Source: Bacillota bacterium (GTDB lineage: Bacteria; Bacillota; Limnochordia; Limnochordales; DUMU01). From it: DNA of 64,000 nt. The notes under the pieces are model-generated. The model had not been told where the DNA came from. It searched no databases and saw only the letters and a program-made list of their open reading frames with translations. The DNA lies in assembly GCA_012839805.1 (NCBI GenBank), contig DUMU01000020.1, positions 32,945 to 96,944 on the forward strand, given 5' to 3'. Positions within the stretch are counted from its first letter, which is position 1. Every line of letters starts with the position of its first letter. This document shows positions 19,744 to 29,448 of the stretch, in pieces. Made by a program: the position numbers and the translations under genes.

Positions 19744-21306
19744 ATGGCAAAAAGCGGGACAACCCGGGAGCGGGCGTGGGGGGAAAGACGGTTGGGAACG
19801 AAAGAGCGCGGGGGAGGCCGGAGAGAACAGCCCGAATGGGCGGGAGCGGCCCGGTTGGGCGCGCTACTGCGGAGTTTGGAGCGGGGTGAGAGGCAGCCGG
19901 CCGCAGTTCGCAGCGAGATCAGGGCGCTTCACCGTGAGATGGGGGAAGCGCTGGCGGAGCACCTGGCCGCGTACTTGCGGGACGAGATATCCGTAAAGGA
20001 ACTGGGAGTGGTGGCCTGGGTTGCCCAGCAGTTGCCGGCGGAAGAGGTCCGGCCGGCTTTTGCCCGCCTTGCCCGCGACCAGAAGTGTAGCCATATCGTG
20101 CGGGTGAAGGCCGCGCAGGTGGTGATGACGCTGGCCGGCCGGGGCGGGGAACGCCCCAGTTTCGAGGAGCAACTGGCCGAGTTCGGGCTGCTGTCGGAGG
20201 AGGTCGGCACGATTCTTTACTCGCTGGCCCAGGAGAGCGTCCTGGGGCTGGTCGAGGAGATCGGTCACCCGGTCCTGGTCGAACAGGCCATCGAGGCCGC
20301 TCTGACCATCCAAGAGGCGGTGGGCGACGACCTTTTCAACATCATCCCGCGGATAGCGGCCGCCCGGGCGCCGGCGGCAGCCAACGTGCTGGCGGCGCTG
20401 GCGGTGGGAGGCGAAACGGTCGAAGTCCGGGCGCAGGCCCGGCGGGCTTTGATCCGGCTGGCTCGGGAGGGGATCGAGCCGGACAGTCCTGCGCTCCAGG
20501 AACTTGCTACGCCCCGGTATGCCGGAACGTTTCGGGTGTCCGGGCCGCCGGGTAGCCAGGCGGAGAGCTGGCATGTGGTCTGGCAGTTCAGCAGCGGGCT
20601 GATGCAGAGTGCGGGTTTTTTGCTGCGCCGGCGAACACCGCGCCGCTCGGCCCGGCCGCAGCCTCCCCAATTGGTGGACGGTTACGTATCACGCCTCTTC
20701 CCACCCCCGGTGATGGCCCAACTCATCTTTCTGCCGTACTTCCCGGACGAAGTGGTGCGAGTGGAAAAGCTGGAGTTTACCGAGGTACAAACCACGCTGG
20801 CCAAAGCCTGGCAAGAAAGAAAGGCTCGGCCCGGGGGGCTTCCCGAGTCTCTTCACATGTTCCGGGGCTTCCTCGATAACTGGCTCTTTGGCGGCGAGCT
20901 CGTGGGTGCTACCCGCAACGAAACCGCCATCGATCTCTTGGCCCATCGCGATCCCCGTCCGCTGCTCGAAGGTATGGCCGCCGAGGTGGGCCGGCTGGTG
21001 GAGGACTCCTTGCAGCGGATCGGTTGGAAATCGGAAGAGATTTGCGGCGCTCTTGCTCTTTGGGCTGCTTACGTGTACATGGCCAAACCCCGCCTGCGCC
21101 AGGCCCCGCCTTGGGCGGCCACGGTGGTGTATGCTTCGCGAACGCTGCGGGGTGAATCGCTCAAACAAAGTGAGGTGGCCGCCGCCTTCCGCGTGACGCC
21201 GGCCACCATCACCCGTAACTTCGAGGACCTCGTGCGCCGGCTCAATCTCCGGGGGGAGCGGGGGCTTGTTCCGATCCGCCTTCCCGGCTGGCGAGATTCT
21301 TCGTGA
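19744..21306 (+). CDS. Uncharacterised protein: helical repeat-like N-terminus plus TFIIB/cyclin-like C-terminal HTH
   Basis: C-term PPWAATVVYASRTLRGESLKQSEVAAAFRVTPATITRNFEDLVRRL. Confidence 0.7.
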   Translation: MAKSGTTRERAWGERRLGTKERGGGRREQPEWAGAARLGALLRSLERGERQPAAVRSEIRALHREMGEALAEHLAAYLRDEISVKELGVVAWVAQQLPAEEVRPAFARLARDQKCSHIVRVKAAQVVMTLAGRGGERPSFEEQLAEFGLLSEEVGTILYSLAQESVLGLVEEIGHPVLVEQAIEAALTIQEAVGDDLFNIIPRIAAARAPAAANVLAALAVGGETVEVRAQARRALIRLAREGIEPDSPALQELATPRYAGTFRVSGPPGSQAESWHVVWQFSSGLMQSAGFLLRRRTPRRSARPQPPQLVDGYVSRLFPPPVMAQLIFLPYFPDEVVRVEKLEFTEVQTTLAKAWQERKARPGGLPESLHMFRGFLDNWLFGGELVGATRNETAIDLLAHRDPRPLLEGMAAEVGRLVEDSLQRIGWKSEEICGALALWAAYVYMAKPRLRQAPPWAATVVYASRTLRGESLKQSEVAAAFRVTPATITRNFEDLVRRLNLRGERGLVPIRLPGWRDSS

Positions 21307-22216
21307 AAAGACTGAGGATCTCCATAGGCAAGGGGAAGAGGATGGTGGAGTTTCGCTCGGCGGCGATCTCGGTCAGGGTTTGCAGATAGCGCAGCTGGAT
21401 GGCGGCCGGCTCGGTGGCGATTACCCGGGCGGCGGCAGCCAGTTTCTCCGAAGCCTGGAACTCGCCTTCGGCAGTTATTACCTTCGCCCTTCGCTCGCGC
21501 TCTGCCTCGGCCTGCTTGGCCATGGCCCGCTTCATAGTCTCGGGCAGTTCGACCGCTTTGATCTCGACCGCGGTGACCTTGATACCCCACGGGTCGGTAG
21601 CCTCATCCAGGAGTTGCCGGAGCGTGGCATTGAGTTCAGCCCGTTTGGCCAGCATGTCGTCGAGGTCATGCTGGCCCAGGACCGATCGCAGGACGGTTTG
21701 CCCGAGGAGTGTCGTGCTGTTGACGTAGTCGGCGACCTTGACGACGGCGAGCACGGGGTCAGAGACATGGAAGTAGACGACGGCATCCACCAGCACGGGG
21801 ACGTTGTCGCGGGTGATCACTTCCTGCTGGGGGACGTCGATGGTAAAGGTACGCAGGTCGATCTTGCGGACCTGGTCAATCCCGAAAGGGAAGATGACGT
21901 TGAGCCCGGGCCCCAGCACGCCCGCCTGCCGCCCGAACCGGAAGAGCACTCCTCGCTGGTATTCGGTGATGATCCTCACCATGCTGGGAAGGAAGGCGAT
22001 GGGCAGAACCAGGAACGGGATGAACCAAAAGGTGCGGGTCAGGGGCCAGCCCAGAACCCCCCAGATCACGCCGGTGGCGAGGAGGAAAACCAGCACGGCC
22101 CGGGCGCGGGTGATGATCGCGAGGGTGGCCCAGATCGCCCACCAGGCGATCACGATCCAGAAGAGGATGCGCATGAGGATTACGAAGGGTGCGACGGGGA
22201 CGAACGTATCCGGCAT
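21242..22216 (-). CDS. SPFH/stomatin-like protein (slipin) with N-terminal TM segments
   Basis: FGRQAGVLGPGLNVIFPFGIDQVRKIDLRTFTIDVPQQEVITRDNVPVLVDAVVYFHV..LLGQTVLRSVLGQHDLDDML. Confidence 0.92.
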   Translation of the reverse strand: MPDTFVPVAPFVILMRILFWIVIAWWAIWATLAIITRARAVLVFLLATGVIWGVLGWPLTRTFWFIPFLVLPIAFLPSMVRIITEYQRGVLFRFGRQAGVLGPGLNVIFPFGIDQVRKIDLRTFTIDVPQQEVITRDNVPVLVDAVVYFHVSDPVLAVVKVADYVNSTTLLGQTVLRSVLGQHDLDDMLAKRAELNATLRQLLDEATDPWGIKVTAVEIKAVELPETMKRAMAKQAEAERERRAKVITAEGEFQASEKLAAAARVIATEPAAIQLRYLQTLTEIAAERNSTILFPLPMEILSLFTKNLASREGGSEQAPAPPGD

Positions 22217-22427
22217 GCTCCTAAAAGCCCCCTTCGGAAAGCTTTCCCGCTTTCCTCAAGTATTCTCCTTGATGTTATTTCAGCATGCTGGCAAGGGCAA
22301 CCGGCAGACCGTTCAGCCAGCCGGCATCCTGCTGCCCAGGATCGCCCCGTCCTCTCGGCAAAGCTGATATCGTCGTGGTAGAATCGTCGGGACGAGATCC
22401 CCCTGGGACAGAGCATGGAAACCGGGT

Positions 22428-23279
22428 ATGGAAATGGAGTATGGATTAGGGGGTTTGCCGTTGGCCGTGGGAGCCAGTCCGGGAGCTGACAAGATCAAGC
22501 AGGTAATGGGAGACCTGCGGCACGTCGCATCTGTCCTGGCCTGCAGTTTCCCCGGGGAGACACCGGCTGCTCGTAACGCCAGGGTGGCGTTGGCCGAACT
22601 GCTCACTACGGACCTGGACCTGCTGGCCAGGGCGTTAGAGGACCTGATGGCAGGAGCAGGTGGAGACGACGAGCACTCTCCTCGGGCCGCCACCGGTGAC
22701 GGCCGTTCACCCGTGGGGGCGCCGGCCGCCGCGGCCACCGGTTGCGGCTCCCGCCCGGCCGAGACCCGGGCGCTATTCGGGTATCGGGTCGAGATCACGA
22801 CCTCCCGCAGTTCGCGCCGCACCTCGACCGGGCGTTTCACCGGCCCGGGGACCATCACCCTCGAGCTAGCCTCCGGCCTGTCGGCCGCGGAGCGGGAGCG
22901 CCACATCGACCGCCTGGTCCGGCGCCTGGTTGCCTCCCGCCGCCTTCCTGCCTTGCGCGAGCGTATCTACCGGATCGCTCGTGAACGCTTTGCCGAGTTC
23001 GGTCTTCGCATCGGGCAGATTCGTTTCCGCGAGCAGAACCGGCGCTGGGGCTCTTGTTCGAGCCGGGGCAACATCAACCTCTCCTACCGCCTGCTGGATG
23101 CTCCCGACGAACTGGTCGAGTACGTCTGCATCCACGAACTGGCCCATCTCATCGAGTTCAATCATTCACCCCGCTTCTGGGCGCTGGTGGAACGGGCCGA
23201 CCCCGATTACCGCATCCATCGCGAGCAGCTGCGCCAGCTGGAGCAGGGCCGGCAGCTTCCGGCGGCCGGTAACCGGTGA
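22428..23279 (+). CDS. YgjP/DUF45-type metallopeptidase
   Basis: RFREQNRRWGSCSSRGNINLSYRLLDAPDELVEYVCIHELAHLIEFNHSPRFWALVE (HELAH). Confidence 0.88.
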   Translation: MEMEYGLGGLPLAVGASPGADKIKQVMGDLRHVASVLACSFPGETPAARNARVALAELLTTDLDLLARALEDLMAGAGGDDEHSPRAATGDGRSPVGAPAAAATGCGSRPAETRALFGYRVEITTSRSSRRTSTGRFTGPGTITLELASGLSAAERERHIDRLVRRLVASRRLPALRERIYRIARERFAEFGLRIGQIRFREQNRRWGSCSSRGNINLSYRLLDAPDELVEYVCIHELAHLIEFNHSPRFWALVERADPDYRIHREQLRQLEQGRQLPAAGNR

Positions 23280-23321
23280 CCGCACGAGCCGGTGCGCAGT
23301 CCGGCGGGCGTGGCGGAGGCG

Positions 23322-25013
23322 TCAGGTAGGGAAACACCCGCCGCCGATGAACTCCCGCAGGATCGAGGTGGCCGGCACGTCCCGATCCCCGCAGGGAAGG
23401 AAGTAGCCAAGGAAACGGAGCAGGCGGCGGGCTTCCGAGTGTTCGGGGACGTCGCTGGGTACCTGGGCGAGCAGTGGTTCGGCCAGGGGTTTCAGTATCG
23501 CCGGTTCGTATACCAGGGCGCTGTTGAACATGATGTCGGCCGCCTCCTGGAACGGGAAGATGTTGCGCCTCTCGCCCCGCCGCACGATCGGCCAGGCGCG
23601 CAGCGTATCCACCGCCGAACGGCCACGAAACTGATTATCCCGCACTATACGCCGGAGGATCCGCACGTCGGTAGTAGAAACACGGTTAAGGTCGTCGAGA
23701 TTGAGTTGAGTGAGTGCGCTCACGTATATTTTGAACTTTCGTCCTGCCGGAATGGAGGCCGTCAGCGCGTCGTTGAGCCCGTGTATACCCTCTACCACCA
23801 CGAGATGCCGCGGGGAAAGCTTTACTCGCTCACCCTTGAAAACCCGCTTGCCGGTGAGGAAATCGAAGGTGGGAAGTTCCACCTCTTCACCCTGGATGAG
23901 TTTGGTCAAGTGGTCGTTGAAGAGTTCACGGTCGACCGCGTCGGGGGAGTCGAAGTCGAGCCGTCCTTCCTCGTCCCGGGGGGTTTTCTCCCGCTCGACG
24001 AAGTAGTTGTCCATAGAGATGGGGACGGGGAGAATGCCGTTCACCCGCAGTTGGATGCCGAGCCGGTGGGCGAAGGTGGTCTTACCGGAGGCGGAAGGCC
24101 CCGCGATCAACACGATCCGGATGCGGTCGATGTTGGCGGCGATGAGGTCGGCGATCTGAGCGATCTTTTTCTCGTGAAAAGCTTCGGCGACCCGGATGAG
24201 ATCGCCGATCCGGCCCGACTGGATAGTGTCGTTCAAGTCGGCTACGGTGCGCACGCCGAGAATTCGTCCCCAGCGTTCCGCCTCGTAGAAGATGTTGGCG
24301 AGCTTTCCCTGTTCAACGTAGGGCGGAATGGTCGTCGGATCGTCGGGGCGGGGCAGCTCCAGGATAAATCCAGGCAGGTAAAAACGAAGCTTGAAAAGGT
24401 TGAGGAGACCCGTGCGGGGAGCCAGTACTCCGTAAGCGTAATCGATGAACGGGCCGCAAGTGTGTATCTGAACGGTAGCCGTGGGGACGTAACGCTCCAG
24501 GAGATAAGCGGTATCCGCCCGGCCGCTATCACGAAGCCGGGCGGCCGCCTCCGTTTTGCGATAGCGGTGGCGCACGATGGGCAGGTCGGCGGCGACGATC
24601 TCGCGCATGCGGGCCTCGATCCGGGCTACGTCCTCCGCCTTAAGCGGACGGTGGAAGTGGATTTCGCCGTAGAGGGCGTTGCCCAGAGAATGTTCGACCC
24701 GTACGACGCAGCCGGGCATCACCTCCCGGGCGGCCCGGGCCAGGACCAGGATCAAGGTGCGCGTGTAGACCCGCAGGCCGTCTTCGCTGGTGAGGTCGAC
24801 CAGTTCGACCCGGTCACCATCGGCCAGGCGCGTGTGCAGGCTCTTCATGGCGTTATTTACCTTGGCCGCCAGAACGGGAGAGCGCCGGGGAACGGGATCG
24901 TGAGCAAGGAGCCGGTCGAGTTGTTCCAGAATGGTAGCACCGGCGGGGAGCTCCACCGGGACCGTCTCCTCTCCGAGCGGGTGTACCAGCAGCACACGGA
25001 TGACATCAGGCAT
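23322..25013 (-). CDS. Nucleoside (uridine-type) kinase with N-terminal TGS/ThrRS-like region
   Basis: VRVEHSLGNALYGEIHFHRPLKAEDVARIEARM, P-loop LIAGPSASGKTTFAHRL, SMDNYFVEREKTPRDEEG; ATG at 25013 chosen within ORF ..25121. Confidence 0.85.
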   Translation of the reverse strand: MPDVIRVLLVHPLGEETVPVELPAGATILEQLDRLLAHDPVPRRSPVLAAKVNNAMKSLHTRLADGDRVELVDLTSEDGLRVYTRTLILVLARAAREVMPGCVVRVEHSLGNALYGEIHFHRPLKAEDVARIEARMREIVAADLPIVRHRYRKTEAAARLRDSGRADTAYLLERYVPTATVQIHTCGPFIDYAYGVLAPRTGLLNLFKLRFYLPGFILELPRPDDPTTIPPYVEQGKLANIFYEAERWGRILGVRTVADLNDTIQSGRIGDLIRVAEAFHEKKIAQIADLIAANIDRIRIVLIAGPSASGKTTFAHRLGIQLRVNGILPVPISMDNYFVEREKTPRDEEGRLDFDSPDAVDRELFNDHLTKLIQGEEVELPTFDFLTGKRVFKGERVKLSPRHLVVVEGIHGLNDALTASIPAGRKFKIYVSALTQLNLDDLNRVSTTDVRILRRIVRDNQFRGRSAVDTLRAWPIVRRGERRNIFPFQEAADIMFNSALVYEPAILKPLAEPLLAQVPSDVPEHSEARRLLRFLGYFLPCGDRDVPATSILREFIGGGCFPT

Positions 25014-26784
25014 TGGGCTGTCCTGCCTCCTTCCATGCGGCCGCGGCCGAGAGTAGCGTATGCCAGGCGTAAGCCACCACCGTCGCCCTCCCGGGCTCGA
25101 GCGGGTGGGGCTTCGCCTCATCGATCTCCAGCGGCACGATGCGAAAACCCCGGACTCCGGTCCGATCCAGATCCACCTCGAGGATCATGCTCTGGCGGGT
25201 AGCCCACCAGGGTTGGTCCATGATGAAATTGCCCAGGCTGTAAGCGACGAGACCCCGCCTTTCGGGCGTTGTAACGATCTCCACTCCTTGCACGGTATGC
25301 GGGTGTGCTCCCAACACCAGGTCGGCCCCGGCAGCGATGGTACGGCGGGCGAGCTCCTTCTGAACGCGGGTTGGACGATCCTCATACTCCCGGCCCCAGT
25401 GGTAGTATACGATCACCACCTCGGCCTGCCGGCGGGCCGCCCGGATGTCTTCTTCGATGGACGCGAAATCGTGGGGTCGCAAAGGTGCTACTCCCGGCCG
25501 GTAGGGCGTGGCGGCGAAGCTCCAGCGGGTTTCACGGGACCAATAGACGTCGGCCAGTTCACTATAGCCCAGGAAAGCTACCCGGAGATAAGGCCGGGGA
25601 TTAAGCATGAGCGACGCGATCCAGCGCGGGCACACGGTGAGCACCAGTGGCCGGCGGGCTTCGGCCAGGTCGCGGCCGCCGCCGAAGTGGCCGACGGCGG
25701 CCTGATCGAGTACGGATAGGTTTTCCAGAAAGGCCTCCTCGCCGTAGTCGAGGGTATGGTTGTTGGCAAGGCTTACCGCGTCAAATCCAGCCTTCAGGAG
25801 CAGTTTCACGGCCCCGGGGTCGGCCTGGAACCAGATGCCCTTGCCGGGGACTCGCTCTCCGCTTGTTCCAAAAGGCGATTCCAGGTTACCTACCGTCAGG
25901 TCGTAGCCGGCAAGACGTTCGGCCAGGTCGGAGAGGGGGTAAAAAACTCCGTGAAACTTCATGGCCCGGGCCACCCCCCGGTCGAGCATGATGTCGCCCA
26001 CGGCGGCCAGGCGAATCTCCGGTTGGTCCGGGTCAAGTCCGAGCCAGCTGGCCCGGCCCGCGGGGGTCGTGAGCCATCGGGCAAAGCTTTGGAGAGAAGG
26101 CGGCAGGCCGCGGGCGCGATCAAAGATCAAGCGAACCGGGTGACCGAGACGGTAAGAGCCATCGAGACAGGTGGCGGCACCGGGGAAGACGCCCGCCACG
26201 GTCCAGGCTTGCCGGTCGGGACGCCGGTCGGCCAGTGTACCCAGGGATAGCCCCGGCAAAGGAGAACGTCCCGTCTCCTGAATCGCCTTGACCACTTGCC
26301 GGGCCAGATCCAGGTTGATCTCGGCCATGGGAGTCGGGAAGTCCGAAAAGAGCAAGATGGGTTCGACCAGGAGCTCCTTACTGGCCAGACCAACGGGCAA
26401 ACGGGGCGCCTGGCCGGGGGCAGCGGGAACTAGGTCGGAACCAACCGCAAGGTAAGCTGCGGCCGTGCCTTGACCGAGCCGGCGCAGGGCTTCTTCTTCA
26501 CCCGCCACCACCAGGCGGACGGCTGTACCAGCTTCTACGGCCGTGCTGGCTTTGCCCGCCTGGCTTTGCCATGTGCGTAATGCCCTGGTCGCGGCTGCCC
26601 GGCCAGCCGGACACACGAGGAGGAAAGGAGTGCGGCCCGGGCCGGGTTCGTGTACCCGAGCGCAGAACGCGGCCAAAGCGGTACCGGCGACTATGACCAG
26701 ACTGAGCAAGACGACGGTACCCGGCGACCGATGGCCACCGTTCCTTTGTCCTTTTGTCAACCTCGCCCCTCCTCGCTTTCCCAT
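25006..26784 (-). CDS. CapA-family (poly-gamma-glutamate biosynthesis-type) metallophosphatase, membrane anchored
   Basis: AAVGDIMLDRGVARAM, GNLESPFGTSG, SLANNHTLDYGEEAF, GAHPHTVQGVEI, YSLGNFIMDQ; ATG at 26784 gives signal anchor. Confidence 0.87.
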   Translation of the reverse strand: MGKRGGARLTKGQRNGGHRSPGTVVLLSLVIVAGTALAAFCARVHEPGPGRTPFLLVCPAGRAAATRALRTWQSQAGKASTAVEAGTAVRLVVAGEEEALRRLGQGTAAAYLAVGSDLVPAAPGQAPRLPVGLASKELLVEPILLFSDFPTPMAEINLDLARQVVKAIQETGRSPLPGLSLGTLADRRPDRQAWTVAGVFPGAATCLDGSYRLGHPVRLIFDRARGLPPSLQSFARWLTTPAGRASWLGLDPDQPEIRLAAVGDIMLDRGVARAMKFHGVFYPLSDLAERLAGYDLTVGNLESPFGTSGERVPGKGIWFQADPGAVKLLLKAGFDAVSLANNHTLDYGEEAFLENLSVLDQAAVGHFGGGRDLAEARRPLVLTVCPRWIASLMLNPRPYLRVAFLGYSELADVYWSRETRWSFAATPYRPGVAPLRPHDFASIEEDIRAARRQAEVVIVYYHWGREYEDRPTRVQKELARRTIAAGADLVLGAHPHTVQGVEIVTTPERRGLVAYSLGNFIMDQPWWATRQSMILEVDLDRTGVRGFRIVPLEIDEAKPHPLEPGRATVVAYAWHTLLSAAAAWKEAGQPNA

Positions 26785-26846
26785 TGTACCATTTGATCGT
26801 CCGCCCGCCGGAAACCACCGGACCTGCCGCGGCAGGGGGATGCCCG

Positions 26847-27650
26847 CTACCGGGCGACCAGCGCCCACGGGTCGCGGCGGAGCAGCCGGACGGTGTAGTC
26901 CAGCATGGGCCCGTCTTCCACCACCAGTACGCGGGCCGCACCGATTTGGCCTCGCCGGAGCCATCCCTCTTGCTCCAGGATGTGCTCCATAGCGGTGAAG
27001 CGCCGGGGCGTGCCCCATTGGTGCAGCAGATACTCACGTTCGAAGGTGTGCCCGTGCCAGTCGGTGATGCGGCAGCGGGTGGGACGGGGTTGCAGGTGGT
27101 AAGGCACCTCCGCCAGTTCCTCCGCGGCATGGAAAGTGGTGTTGCAGTCCAGTGTGACCCCCAGGAAGACCAGCTTGCCCCCGAGGCGGGCCAGCTTGAC
27201 CCAGGGTGAACCTTCTCCGCAGGGCGTCCAGCATTCCTCGTGCCCGGCCGTGAGCGACCGTGCCTGCGCCCCCAGAGCGACCACCGAGTGGGTGGGGTGA
27301 ACACTGCGCACGGCTCCGGGCCAGTTTCGCATGGTCTCGGGGATCCGGCCGGTCCAGGCCGGGGAAGAGCGGACGTCGAAGCAGGGCGGGCAGTCGGGAC
27401 CGTCGCTCGGTTTCCCGGTCAGGGTCGGCGCCAGGACGGTTCCGCCTGTACCAACCGCCTCCAGCAGGGCTTCGATGACCGAGGCCGCGCCCCCCTCGAC
27501 ATACCCGAAACTGCTGAGCGACGAGTGAACCAGCACCTGATCCCCTTTTTCGATTCCCAGCTCGCGCAACCCCTTCACGATCTCCGACCGGGTAACCACC
27601 GGCCGGTTGCCGGTTTCCCGGCCCAAAGTTTCGGCCTGGTTTGCGGGCAT
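26847..27650 (-). CDS. AAC(3)/YokD-family aminoglycoside N3-acetyltransferase-like protein
   Basis: GIEKGDQVLVHSSLSSFGYVEGGAASVIEALLEAVGTGGTVLAPTLTG..VHPTHSVVALG..CGEGSPWVKLARLGGKLVFLGVTLDCNTTFHAAEE. Confidence 0.88.
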   Translation of the reverse strand: MPANQAETLGRETGNRPVVTRSEIVKGLRELGIEKGDQVLVHSSLSSFGYVEGGAASVIEALLEAVGTGGTVLAPTLTGKPSDGPDCPPCFDVRSSPAWTGRIPETMRNWPGAVRSVHPTHSVVALGAQARSLTAGHEECWTPCGEGSPWVKLARLGGKLVFLGVTLDCNTTFHAAEELAEVPYHLQPRPTRCRITDWHGHTFEREYLLHQWGTPRRFTAMEHILEQEGWLRRGQIGAARVLVVEDGPMLDYTVRLLRRDPWALVAR

Positions 27651-27893
27651 AATCCTCCCTACGCTCCTTCCGGCGATCGCAAGTCACCGCGTCCCACCAT
27701 ACCATGCCGGTGCCCCGGGGGACATACCCTTTTTCGACACCGTCCCGTCCTGACCCGGCCCGGGCCGTGCCCGGTCGCAGTTCCTTCCCGGGACTCGAAC
27801 CCCGGGGAGATATAGCGAGATATTCCACCACGTACCGAGTCCGGGCAGGACGCTACCCCGGCGCGCCGAAAGAGAAGCGAGAGCCGGCCCCGG

Positions 27894-29345
27894 GTGAAAG
27901 GCGAAGCCGGACCGGGGGAGGCAGTTCGCGACCGGGGTACACCCGGTACATTGGCGGGGCAGACGGGCCCGGGGGACGAAGAAGTGCTTCAGCCGTTTAC
28001 GACCAAAGACAAGGAAGCTAACGAAAGGAACGGCTGCCCGGAACAAAGCTCGGCCGGAGGTCCGCCGGTAGCCCCGGCGGCGGGCTCGACCGGAAACCGG
28101 GTCGAACGGCGACGCCGCGCTCGCTGGCGACCGCGGCACCGGCGCTTCGAGCCGCGCCGGGCGTGGTGGCGGCGAGAGCCCGGCCGGCACGAGTGGCGGG
28201 ATAGGGAACCCGGCGAGGCCGGGCCTCCGCCTCGATCGACCGCGGCCGACCGTTCGAGGGGCGGCTTGAGAGGATGGAGGCGACGCATTCGGCTCCTGAC
28301 CACCATTCTTCTACTCCTTACCACCGGCACGGCTCTGGGTCTGGCTTATGGGTCGTATCGACAGTATCCATTGCGAGCGGTGGTGCCGCCTCCCGCCTCC
28401 CTTCAACAAAACGCCGTGTGGCTGGGGCACCGGTGGTTTAGCGGGATGTTCACCGAGGCTGAACTGGCCGAGCTGGTCGAGCGGGCAGAGCGTAATCATT
28501 TCGCCTACCTGTTCGTTCACTCCGGTCCCCTTGACCAATCCGGCCGGGTGGTGGACATCCAGGGGCCGGGGACGGTACGGCTGCGGGCGGCCTTCACGGT
28601 GGCCGGCCTGCCCGTCAGGATCTTGGCCTGGCTGGGGGGGAAGAACGCCGAATTCGGTCCGGGGTTAGACCTCAATAACCCTTCTACCCGGCACGCGATC
28701 GTTGAGACCATTGCAGCTATACTGGCTCAAAACCCGATGGATGGAGTTCACCTGGACATCGAGCCCATCCGGAGCGGTGACCGGGAATTCCTGCTGCTGC
28801 TCGAGGAAGTCCGGAAAGGTGCCCTGTCGTCCGGGCAGATGCTCTCCGTCGCCACTTACCAATTGCGGCCCGCCTGGATTCCGGCTTTTGTCCTGCCGGC
28901 CATGTACACGCCGGAGTATATGGGCGAAGTGGCCCGGCGGGTGGACCAAATTGCGGTGATGACCTACGACACGGCGATGCCTTTGCCCGGGCTCTACCAA
29001 CGGTGGGTGGAGGGGCAGGTGCGCCGGATCGTTCCGGTCGTCAAGCAGGCCGTCGCCGGTAAGAGCCGGCCAGGCGAATCACCGGATTCGATCCCGGCTC
29101 TGCCGGAAACCTTTAGTCTTCTTTTCGGGGTACCGAGCTACGAAGAGCGACGGTTCGGCCACTGGCCGTCGGCGGAGAACGTAGCGGCAGGGAGCCAGGC
29201 GCTGGTGGCGGCCTTCGCCGATCTCGGGCGCGAGGGTCCCGGCAATCATGACGACCGGACCACAGTTGACTTGGGTTACGCGCTGTATGCAGAGTGGACC
29301 ACGGATGCGACGGAGTGGGCCGCCCTGGAGCATCTTTGGCGGTGA
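27894..29345 (+). CDS. Membrane-anchored glycoside hydrolase family 18-like protein (start uncertain)
   Basis: TM LLTTILLLLTTGTALGLAYG; MDGVHLDIEPIRSGDREFLLLLEEVR; DQIAVMTYDTAMP. Confidence 0.72.
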   Translation: MKGEAGPGEAVRDRGTPGTLAGQTGPGDEEVLQPFTTKDKEANERNGCPEQSSAGGPPVAPAAGSTGNRVERRRRARWRPRHRRFEPRRAWWRREPGRHEWRDREPGEAGPPPRSTAADRSRGGLRGWRRRIRLLTTILLLLTTGTALGLAYGSYRQYPLRAVVPPPASLQQNAVWLGHRWFSGMFTEAELAELVERAERNHFAYLFVHSGPLDQSGRVVDIQGPGTVRLRAAFTVAGLPVRILAWLGGKNAEFGPGLDLNNPSTRHAIVETIAAILAQNPMDGVHLDIEPIRSGDREFLLLLEEVRKGALSSGQMLSVATYQLRPAWIPAFVLPAMYTPEYMGEVARRVDQIAVMTYDTAMPLPGLYQRWVEGQVRRIVPVVKQAVAGKSRPGESPDSIPALPETFSLLFGVPSYEERRFGHWPSAENVAAGSQALVAAFADLGREGPGNHDDRTTVDLGYALYAEWTTDATEWAALEHLWR

Positions 29346-29448
29346 CCCTGGCCCGGGCAGGCGATATCGGTGGCCGGGGATCGGCGGCCGGGCGGGAAGG
29401 AATCGGGTCGGATAAAAGCGAAGGAGACCGCAATTCCAGGAAATCCGG

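Noticed and set aside
23292-25202. 636-aa plus-strand ORF
   Set aside because: Antisense to the TGS-nucleoside kinase; no recognisable domain. Shadow ORF typical of GC-rich DNA
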